Shown: piece after piece, positions 57,724 through 64,000 of the stretch
How positions within the stretch are numbered: position 1 is the first letter of the stretch
How the letters are laid out: each line of letters begins with the position of its first letter
Assembly (NCBI RefSeq): GCF_003008555.2
Contig: NZ_CP027665.1
Span: 2,356,001 to 2,420,000, forward strand
Origin: Pukyongiella litopenaei
GTDB taxonomy: Bacteria; Pseudomonadota; Alphaproteobacteria; Rhodobacterales; Rhodobacteraceae
Direction: 5' to 3'
DNA length: 64,000 bases
Notes under the pieces: generated by a model
The model's input: the letters and a program-made list of their open reading frames with translations, nothing else
Told to the model about the DNA's origin: nothing
The model's database searches: none
Made by a program: the position numbers and the translations under genes

Positions 57724-57740
57724 TTTGGAATGATTCTAAT
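57724..57740. promoter_or_regulatory. Iron control element (Irr-box)-like palindrome upstream of nfuA
   Basis: On the minus strand ATTAGAATCATTCCAAA; it differs from the ICE consensus TTTAGAA-N3-TTCTAAA at two positions. Irr in Rhodobacterales acts at such sites to control iron-using genes. Confidence 0.55.
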
Positions 57741-57903
57741 TCTTCGCCGCCCGGGCAACGGGGATTTGCGCATCATGGCCAGGGGCGGTTTCGGGCGATG
57801 CCGACCCCAATCCGCGGCTTTGCCGGGATGACACAAAGCGGGTCGATGATCTGGCGAGCCTTGACCGCGTAACCGCCGGTGAGGCGGCAGATGGCCGGCG
57901 ATA

Positions 57904-58359
57904 TCAGGTGATCGCCTGGAGCTTTTCCTTGCTCAGATCGCCCGGCACGATGGTGATCGGGATCGGCAGCGACCCGGAACTGCGCGACAGCTGCGACACC
58001 AGCGGCCCCGGCCCCTTGCGGTCGGTCCCCGCCCCCAGCACCAGCACGCCGATTTCCGGGTCGTCCTTTACCTGCGCGATGATCTCGGGGACCATTTCGC
58101 CCTCGCGGATGACCAGTTCGGGGTCCACCTTCTGGCGATCCCTCATCCACTTGGCAAAGACTTCGTAATGGGCGTGGATGCGTTCACGCGCCTCTTCGCG
58201 CATGACCTCGGCGACGCCGATCCAGTGATTGAATTCATCGGGCGGGATGATCGACAGGACCTGCACCCCGCCACCGGTATGCGCTGCCCGCATCGCGGCG
58301 TACCGCATCGCGTTCAGGCATTCGCGGCTGTCATCCAGCACCACCAGGAACTTGCGCAT
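57904..58359 (-). CDS. Universal stress protein (UspA family)
   Basis: 151-residue Usp: N-terminal KFLVVLDDSRECLNAMRYA and C-terminal VLVLGAGTDRKGPGPLVSQL, with SLPIPITIVPG as the last strand. The G-2x-G-9x-G(S/T) ATP motif is changed (GAGTDRKGPGPLVSQLS), so ATP binding is uncertain. Cytoplasmic stress role. The 237 bases before nfuA contain only the Irr-like site. Confidence 0.88.
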   Translation of the reverse strand: MRKFLVVLDDSRECLNAMRYAAMRAAHTGGGVQVLSIIPPDEFNHWIGVAEVMREEARERIHAHYEVFAKWMRDRQKVDPELVIREGEMVPEIIAQVKDDPEIGVLVLGAGTDRKGPGPLVSQLSRSSGSLPIPITIVPGDLSKEKLQAIT

Positions 58360-58414
58360 GATCTTGCCCCTTTTGCTGCGACCATGCCCGATGCGCCGGG
58401 TCCGGGCAACGGGA

Positions 58415-59278
58415 TTATCCGGCCGAGGCGGCCCAGTCCCAGTAGAGCTCGCGCACCCGCCGGGTGACCGGCCCCACCTGATACGAGCTGTCCTCGAACC
58501 GCGTCACCGGTGTCACCTTGTTCATGTTGCCGGACATGAACACTTCGTCCGCGGCTTCGAAATCCTCGAAGCCCAGCACGCATTCATGCACCGTTACCCC
58601 GTCGGCGCGCAGGTTCGAGATATGCCGCGCCCGGGTGATGCCCGACAGGAAGGTGCCGTTGGCGATCGGGGTGAACACCTCGCCATCCCGGACCATGAAG
58701 ATATTGGCGGTGGCGGTTTCGGCCACGTTGCCCAGCGCATCGGCCACCAGCGCGTTGGAAAACCCGCGCGACCGCACGTCCACCAGCATCCGCGCGTTGT
58801 TGGGATAGAGGCAGCCCGCCTTGGCGTTGACCACCGCGTCCTCCATGACCGGGCGGTGGAACCGCGTCCGCCCCAGCGTCGCGGTGACATCGGCGGGGGC
58901 CATCGGGATCTCTTCGAGGCAGATGGCGAACCCCGTCTTGCCGGCCTGCGGAACGATGGCCGTGCCATCGCCGTCGATGCCCCAGTACATCGGCCTGATA
59001 TAGACCGCGACCGCGGGGTCATAGGCCGTCAGCCCCTCGCGCACGATGTCGACCATGTCGGCGGTTTTGACGGTCGGGGTCAGCATCAGCGCCTCGGCCG
59101 AACGGTTCACGCGCGCGCAATGGGGGGCGAGATCGGGGGCAAGCCCGTTGACGGAACGCGCCCCGTCGAACACGCCCGATCCCAGCCAGGCGCCGTGATC
59201 GGCCGCCGATATCACCGCCACGTCGCCGTCGTGCCAGCTGCCGTCGAACCAGGTGAGGATGTTCCTGCCGGTTGCCAT
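58415..59278 (-). CDS. ilvE: Branched-chain amino acid aminotransferase (class IV)
   Basis: 287-residue fold-type IV PLP enzyme. Catalytic Lys153 in AVVNAKAGCLYP; Arg/Tyr substrate residues in YIRPMYWG; family end NKVTPVTRFEDSSYQVGP. Transaminates Leu, Ile and Val. Name assigned from the branched-chain-like architecture; D-amino-acid transaminase is the close alternative. The 266 bases to the next gene hold no gene. Confidence 0.87.
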   Translation of the reverse strand: MATGRNILTWFDGSWHDGDVAVISAADHGAWLGSGVFDGARSVNGLAPDLAPHCARVNRSAEALMLTPTVKTADMVDIVREGLTAYDPAVAVYIRPMYWGIDGDGTAIVPQAGKTGFAICLEEIPMAPADVTATLGRTRFHRPVMEDAVVNAKAGCLYPNNARMLVDVRSRGFSNALVADALGNVAETATANIFMVRDGEVFTPIANGTFLSGITRARHISNLRADGVTVHECVLGFEDFEAADEVFMSGNMNKVTPVTRFEDSSYQVGPVTRRVRELYWDWAASAG

Positions 59279-59544
59279 GTGTTTCCCCCCGTGCCGTCAC
59301 CCGTGAAATCGCCGCGACACTGCGGCAAGGTGGGTCAGAAGTCCAGACCTTGTGCGCGGAGCCAGCGCCCCCCGGGCGCTGCCGGCGGGGCCGGATATGC
59401 GTTTTTCGCTTGAAGTCGCCGGTGCCGGACTGCGATGCTGCATCGAAGAAGACCACATCGAGAAAGACCACGGAGCGGGCGTGACGCGCGGGGGTCGCAT
59501 GCGCGCCCGGAAATCGACGACAGAGGACCAGCAGAGGACCAAAC

Positions 59545-59919
59545 ATGAAGCGCGTGATGACACTTGCAGCCGGGGCGCTGTTCGGATTGACGGCCGCCTG
59601 CACCGACACCGGTGCCAATTATCAGCCGATCATCGACGGGCCGGTCGGCCCGAACTACAACAATGACCTGGCCCAGTGCCAGCAGCTCGCCGCGAGCAAG
59701 CCGGTCCTGGACAGCGGGTCCGCGGGCCAGGCCGCGATCGGCGCCGGCGTCGGCGCGGCCACCGCGGCCATCGTCGAGGATACTGGCTCGAATATCGGCA
59801 AGGGCGCCGCCGTGGGCGCGCTGGTCGGCCTGACATCGAATGCGATCAACAACGACCAGCAGCGGGCGAATATCGTCAAGAGCTGCATGCGCAGCCGCGG
59901 CTACAACGTCGTCGGCTGA
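59545..59919 (+). CDS. Glycine-zipper lipoprotein
   Basis: 124-residue lipoprotein (lipobox LTAAC, Cys19) with a glycine-zipper segment AAIGAGVGAATAAIV and GKGAAVGALVGLTS, resembling the SlyB/OsmB type. RBS GAGGACCAAAC. Outer-membrane envelope protein of unknown precise role. Confidence 0.85.
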   Translation: MKRVMTLAAGALFGLTAACTDTGANYQPIIDGPVGPNYNNDLAQCQQLAASKPVLDSGSAGQAAIGAGVGAATAAIVEDTGSNIGKGAAVGALVGLTSNAINNDQQRANIVKSCMRSRGYNVVG

Positions 59920-59977
59920 CGGGCGCCGCCGCGCTGCCCGACGCGCCGGGCGCGGGCAGCGCCCCACGACATCGCAG

Positions 59978-60006
59978 GACCCGCCGGCCGGCTGGCGCGG
60001 CGGGTC
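59978..60006 (+). terminator. Stem-loop after glycine-zipper gene
   Basis: Eight-base stem GACCCGCC / GGCGGGTC with a 13-base GC-rich loop; followed by CTGTCATT, weak U content. Confidence 0.4.
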
Positions 60007-60074
60007 TGTCATTGCCGGTCGCCGGGTGTCGTGCCTGACGCAGGCGCGGCGCGGCGGACATAGCGGAGATTTCC

Positions 60075-60863
60075 ATGCCCTTCACCATCGCCACCTGGAA
60101 CATCAACTCGGTCCGCCTGCGCGAACCCATCGTGTTGAAGCTGCTGGAGGACGAGGCCCCCGACGTGCTCTGCCTTCAGGAATGCAAATCGCCGGTGGAC
60201 AAGATCCCGCGCGAGGGGTTTGCCGCGCTGGGATATACCCACCTGCTGGCGCGGGGGCAAAAGGGGTATAACGGCGTGGCGATCCTGTCGCGGCTGCCGA
60301 TCGAGGACGCGGGCGACCGGGATTTCGCCGGGCTGGGCCATGCCCGCCACGTCGCGGGACGCCTGGAAAACGGTGTGGTGATCCACAATTTCTATGTCCC
60401 GGCCGGCGGCGATGTGCCCGACCGCGAGGTGAACGAGAAATTCGGCCAGAAGCTCGACTACCTCACCGGGATGCGCGACTGGTTTCACGCCGACCGCCCG
60501 CAGCGGTCGATCCTGGTCGGGGATCTGAACATCGCCCCGCGCGAGGACGATGTCTGGTCGCATAAGCAACTGTTGAAGGTTGTCAGCCACACGCCGGTCG
60601 AGGTGGAGCAGCTCGGCCAGACGCAGGACGCCGGGGGCTGGGTGGATATCACCCGGCAGGATATTCCCGACGGCCAGCTCTACAGCTGGTGGTCCTATCG
60701 CGCGCGCGACTGGTCGGCGGCGGACAAGGGCCGCAGGCTCGATCACGTCTGGGCCACCTCCGATATCGCCGGCGCGGGCCATTCCAGCCGCATCCTGCGC
60801 GACGCCCGCGGCTGGGAAAAACCCAGCGACCACGCGCCGGTTTTTGCCACGTTCGACCTGTGA
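60075..60863 (+). CDS. xth: Exodeoxyribonuclease III
   Basis: 262-residue AP endonuclease/3'-5' exonuclease. Metal and active-site motifs: TWNINSVR, CLQECKS, GYNGVAILS, LVGDLNIAPR, LDHVWATSDIA and KPSDHAPV. Full length for the family. Base excision repair. No signal peptide. Confidence 0.95.
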   Translation: MPFTIATWNINSVRLREPIVLKLLEDEAPDVLCLQECKSPVDKIPREGFAALGYTHLLARGQKGYNGVAILSRLPIEDAGDRDFAGLGHARHVAGRLENGVVIHNFYVPAGGDVPDREVNEKFGQKLDYLTGMRDWFHADRPQRSILVGDLNIAPREDDVWSHKQLLKVVSHTPVEVEQLGQTQDAGGWVDITRQDIPDGQLYSWWSYRARDWSAADKGRRLDHVWATSDIAGAGHSSRILRDARGWEKPSDHAPVFATFDL

Positions 60864-60931
60864 CCGACGCTTGCCCCTTGGTTTCCGCAGCCGGGCAAGC
60901 CATATAGAGGCCACATTCGAAGGAGCCAGAG

Positions 60932-61846
60932 ATGATCGAATTGCAGGGGACCGCCGCGGGGGATGCGGAACTCATCAAGGACACGACCGAAGCCGCGTTC
61001 ATGGCAGACGTGATCGAGGCCTCGCGTGAGCAGCCGGTGATCGTGGATTTCTGGGCGCCGTGGTGCGAGCCGTGCAAGCAGCTCGGCCCGATGCTCGAGG
61101 ATGCCGTGCGCGCCGCCAAGGGTGCCGTCCGGATGGTCAAGCTGAACGTGGACGAGGCGCAGATGATCGCCGGGCAGCTTCAGATCCAGTCGATCCCGAC
61201 CGTGTTCGCCTTTTTCCAGGGCCAGCCGGTGGACGGGTTCCAGGGCGCGCTGCCGGGGTCCGAGATCAAGGCGTTCATCGACCGGGTGGTCAAGATGGCC
61301 GGAGGCGAAGCGCCGGGCGACCAGATCGCGCAGGTGATCGAACAGGCGGAAACGCTGCTCGCCGACGGTGCCGCCGTCGAGGCGGCACAGGCCTTTGCCG
61401 CGGTGCTCGCGCAGGATCAGGCGAACGCGGCGGCCTATGGCGGGCTGGTGCGGACCCATGTGGCGCTGGGCGATCTGGAACAGGCCGAGGCGATCCTGAA
61501 CGGCGCTCCGGCCGAGATTTCGTCATCGGCGGAACTGGAAGCCGCCCATGCGCAGATCGAACTGGCCCGGCAGGCCGCGGATGCGGGCCCGCTGGGCGAT
61601 TTGCTCGCCGCGGTCGAGGCCGAGCCCGGCAATCTCCAGGCCCGGTTCGACCTGGCGACCGCGCTGCATGCCGCGGGCCGCGTCGATGAGGCGGTTGACC
61701 AGCTGCTCGACCTGTTCCGGCGCGACCGAGAATGGAATGACGGCGCGGCCAAGACGCAGCTCTTCACCATCTTCGAGGCGCTCAAGCCCAATGATCCGGT
61801 GGCGCTGAACGGCCGGCGGCGGCTCAGTTCGATGATCTTTGCCTGA
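60932..61846 (+). CDS. Thioredoxin-domain co-chaperone (CnoX/YbbN-like)
   Basis: 304-residue protein: N-terminal thioredoxin domain with an intact C45-EP-C48 (WAPWCEPCKQ) and a C-terminal TPR-like region (QANAAAYGGLVRTHVALGDLEQAE). This two-part layout is that of CnoX (YbbN); in Escherichia coli the first Cys is replaced, but here both are present, so it may combine holdase and redox functions. It sits before the LON-domain gene. Confidence 0.88.
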   Translation: MIELQGTAAGDAELIKDTTEAAFMADVIEASREQPVIVDFWAPWCEPCKQLGPMLEDAVRAAKGAVRMVKLNVDEAQMIAGQLQIQSIPTVFAFFQGQPVDGFQGALPGSEIKAFIDRVVKMAGGEAPGDQIAQVIEQAETLLADGAAVEAAQAFAAVLAQDQANAAAYGGLVRTHVALGDLEQAEAILNGAPAEISSSAELEAAHAQIELARQAADAGPLGDLLAAVEAEPGNLQARFDLATALHAAGRVDEAVDQLLDLFRRDREWNDGAAKTQLFTIFEALKPNDPVALNGRRRLSSMIFA

Positions 61847-61873
61847 CGGGGCTTCGGCGCTAGACTGCGACCC

Positions 61874-62527
61874 ATGATGCTGGCCGCCGATCTGCCGGAC
61901 ACCTTGCCGGTGTTCCCGCTGCCGGGTGCGCTGCTGCTGCCGCGCGCCCGCCTGCCGTTGCACCTGTTCGAACCGCGTTACCTGCAGATGCTCGAGGATT
62001 GCCTGAAGACGCGGGACCGGATCATCGGCATGGTCCAGCCGCTGCCCGTGCCGGACGGCGTCGATGTCGGCGGGGCGCCGCTGCATGATATCGGCTGTGC
62101 CGGGCGGGTGACGCAGTTTTCGGAAACCGATGACGGGCGCTATCTGGTCACGCTGACCGGTATCTCGCGGTTCCGCATCCGCGAGGAAACCGACGGCTTC
62201 GCGCCCTATCGGCGGTGTGCGGTGGACTGGCCGCCATTCGATCGTGATCTCGGACGGGCCGAAAAGGACCCGGGGCTGGATCGCGCCGCCCTGACCGCGT
62301 TGCTGGAACGCTATTTCGCCGCCCGGCAGCTTTCGACCGACTGGGAAACCATCCGCGATGCGCAGGACGAACTGCTGATCAATTCGCTGTCGATGCTGCT
62401 GAGTTTCGAACCCGAGGACAAGCAGGCGCTGCTCGAGGCGCCGACGCTGTCCGACCGACGGGAAACACTGATCACGCTGATCGAATTCGCCCTGCGGGGC
62501 GGAACAAGCGAGGAGATGCCGCAATGA
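61874..62527 (+). CDS. LON substrate-binding domain protein
   Basis: 217-residue protein with only the Lon N-terminal domain ([26 protein letters not shown] ... ILTG-like TGISRFRI). No ATPase or protease domain follows, as in many small stand-alone LON proteins. Coupled by ATGA to the next gene. Function not established. Confidence 0.9.
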   Translation: MMLAADLPDTLPVFPLPGALLLPRARLPLHLFEPRYLQMLEDCLKTRDRIIGMVQPLPVPDGVDVGGAPLHDIGCAGRVTQFSETDDGRYLVTLTGISRFRIREETDGFAPYRRCAVDWPPFDRDLGRAEKDPGLDRAALTALLERYFAARQLSTDWETIRDAQDELLINSLSMLLSFEPEDKQALLEAPTLSDRRETLITLIEFALRGGTSEEMPQ

Positions 62528-62706
62528 ACGAAGCCGGGTTCGACCCCCACATGATCGAGGCGCTGGTCTGTCCGCGCACGCATACCACCCTGTCCTACGA
62601 TGCCGGGCGGCAGGAACTGGTGTCCAGGGCGGCCGGGCTGGCATTCCCGATCCGCAACGGTATCCCGGTGATGCTGGTGGACGAGGCGCGGGTGATCGAG
62701 GGCTGA
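62524..62706 (+). CDS. Trm112-family protein
   Basis: 60-residue protein starting [23 protein letters not shown], with one CP motif and the C-terminal [14 protein letters not shown] strand typical of Trm112-like (YcaR) proteins. These are small metal-site proteins or methyltransferase partners; the second Cys pair is missing, so zinc binding is doubtful. Confidence 0.88.
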   Translation: MNEAGFDPHMIEALVCPRTHTTLSYDAGRQELVSRAAGLAFPIRNGIPVMLVDEARVIEG

Positions 62707-62719
62707 GCCCCGCCGCCGC

Positions 62720-63514
62720 TCAGGGGTCGCGGAACGGCAGGGTCAGGCTCCAGTCCAGCCGCGCCGGCCGGTCGTCCTGCCAGTGCAGCCCGATGGTCAT
62801 CCGGTCATGGCCGTGGTCGGGCCGGGCGCGATAGGTGCCGAACAGCCGGTCCCAGACCGACAGCGCAAAGCCGTAATTGCTGTCATGTTCGACCCGGCGC
62901 CGCGAATGGTGCACCCGGTGCATGTCCGGCGTCACGATCACCAGCCGCAGCACCGCGTCCAGCCGGCGCGGCAGCGCCAGGTTGGCATGGGTGAACAACG
63001 CGGTGCCGTTCAGCAGGATCTCGAACAGCAGCACCGCCAGCGCATCGGCGCCCAGCAGGTAGACCAGCCCGATCTTGACCAGCATCGACAGCGCGATCTC
63101 GACCGGATGAAACCGGATCGCGGTGGTCACGTCCATGTCGCGGTCGGCGTGATGCACCCGGTGCAACCGCCACAGCAGCGGCCATTTATGGGTCAGCAGG
63201 TGCTGCGCCCAGAGCGCGAGATCGAGCGCCAGCACCGCCAGCAGCAGTTCGGCCCAGCCGGGCCAGTCGAGCCGGTTCAGCAGCCCCCAGCCATTGCGCC
63301 CGGCGTCAAGGGCCGCGCCGATGGCCAGCAGGGGCATCGCCACCGCCATCAGCCGCAGGGTCAGCGTATTGATCACGGACATGGTCACGTTGGTGATCCA
63401 CCGGCGCGAACGCGGGCAGGTCCGCGCCCGCCGCGGTGCCAGCGCCTCGGCGCAGGCGAAGACCGCGAACAGGCCCAGAAAGATGCCCAGGCGCAAAATG
63501 GCTTCGTGTTCCAT
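62720..63514 (-). CDS. Sterol desaturase/fatty acid hydroxylase family protein
   Basis: 264-residue membrane di-iron enzyme with about four to five helices and the histidine boxes HLLTHKW, HRVHHAD and HRVHHSRRRVEH. Acts on lipids in the membrane; product unknown (sterol or fatty acid/sphingolipid hydroxylation are possible). Stop lies 14 bases from the Trm112 stop, convergent. Confidence 0.92.
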   Translation of the reverse strand: MEHEAILRLGIFLGLFAVFACAEALAPRRARTCPRSRRWITNVTMSVINTLTLRLMAVAMPLLAIGAALDAGRNGWGLLNRLDWPGWAELLLAVLALDLALWAQHLLTHKWPLLWRLHRVHHADRDMDVTTAIRFHPVEIALSMLVKIGLVYLLGADALAVLLFEILLNGTALFTHANLALPRRLDAVLRLVIVTPDMHRVHHSRRRVEHDSNYGFALSVWDRLFGTYRARPDHGHDRMTIGLHWQDDRPARLDWSLTLPFRDP

Positions 63515-63583
63515 GCGCCGGAGCGTGGGGCGGAATCACGCGCGGCGCAAGCCCGGTCAGGTGGGCCAGGCGGGGCAGCCGGG

Positions 63584-64000
63584 TCAGTCGGGGCGGATCA
63601 TGGATCCGGCGCCGTGATCGGTGAACAGCTCGAGCAGCACCGCGTTGGGCGCCCGGCCATCGAGGATCACCACCGCGCGCACCCCGGCATCCAGCGCGCC
63701 GAGCGCGGTTTCCGTCTTGGGGATCATGCCGCCCGCGATGGTGCCGTCGGCGGTCATCGCGCGGATCTGCGCGGCCTTGAGTTCGGTCACCACCGCGCCG
63801 TCGCCATCCTTGACGCCGGCCACGTCGGTCAGCAGCAGCAGCCGGTCGGCCTTGAGCGCGGCGGCGATCGCACCCGCCGCCGTGTCGCCGTTGACGTTGA
63901 AGGTCTCGCCCGCGCGGCCGCCGCCCAGCGGCGCGATCACCGGGATCATGTCGTTTTCGAACAGCGTATGCATCAGCGCCGGGTTCATCTCGGAGGGGGT
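63584..64000 (-). CDS. argB: Acetylglutamate kinase (partial, N-terminal part outside window)
   Basis: C-terminal 138 residues of ArgB. Visible are [28 protein letters not shown] and [27 protein letters not shown] with the arginine-pathway lysine. Phosphorylates N-acetylglutamate in arginine synthesis. The gene continues beyond the right edge, since the frame stays open to base 64000. Confidence 0.95.
   Translation of the reverse strand, partial: TPSEMNPALMHTLFENDMIPVIAPLGGGRAGETFNVNGDTAAGAIAAALKADRLLLLTDVAGVKDGDGAVVTELKAAQIRAMTADGTIAGGMIPKTETALGALDAGVRAVVILDGRAPNAVLLELFTDHGAGSMIRPD

Noticed and set aside
59279-59544. Possible regulator gene upstream of the aminotransferase
   Set aside because: I expected a MarR-type gene from related genomes, but no frame here shows a helix-turn-helix or adequate length.

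Overview
The window is a high-GC alphaproteobacterial chromosome segment. Its gene content and arrangement point to Rhodobacterales (Roseobacter/Rhodobacter group). The evidence is a petABC operon with a GTG-started TAT-exported Rieske protein, ccoGHIS cytochrome cbb3 assembly genes with an FnrL-type box, a TPP-riboswitch thiBPQ operon, a CenR-type response regulator, a DUF3576 lipoprotein, a rhodobacterial porin, and a roseobacter-style palindromic intergenic element. No tRNA, rRNA, CRISPR array or intact mobile element was seen.

Bases 1-13073 are an accessory catabolic island. It holds a two-gene transketolase (left end cut by the window), an FCD-type GntR regulator, an amidase, a complete peptide-type ABC importer (two ATPases, two permeases, one binding protein), an Ntn-hydrolase acylase of the penicillin acylase family, and an SDR dehydrogenase. 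Copies of a 10-bp palindrome (TGATATATCA, two exact and two with one change) lie only at the two divergent promoter regions of this island, so it is probably one GntR-controlled regulon. The likely scheme is import of an amide- or acyl-linked compound, hydrolysis by acylase and amidase, then oxidation by SDR and C2 transfer by transketolase; the substrate is unknown.

Bases 13074-19496 are a second accessory part: an unresolved decayed stretch, a TetR gene, a broken IS6-family transposase remnant, and a tight five-gene operon. That operon encodes a small c-type cytochrome, a TAT-exported covalent-flavin aldonolactone-type oxidoreductase, a DUF819 membrane protein, a fold-type III PLP enzyme that seems to have lost its metal ligands, and a TetR regulator. 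This is the best candidate here for an undescribed system.

From 19628 on the content is mostly core: aroC; TPP riboswitch-thiBPQ; a glutathione S-transferase; petABC; convergent ccoGHIS (ccoS is only 52 codons); DUF2270; ispE and a TPR lipoprotein-type protein; ETF-ubiquinone oxidoreductase; an HNH protein and a flavoprotein with overlapping start codons; a GST; the leuS-lptE-holA operon; DUF3576 and a porin; a YggS-type PLP protein; ribA with an L,D-transpeptidase; cenR; a TIGR02186/TauE pair; a nucleoside-type BMP ABC importer; nfuA-tsaB-rimI with an Irr-like box; a universal stress protein; an ilvE-type aminotransferase; a glycine-zipper lipoprotein; xth; a CnoX-type thioredoxin with LON-domain and Trm112-like proteins; a sterol-desaturase-type hydroxylase; and the C-terminal part of argB at the right edge.
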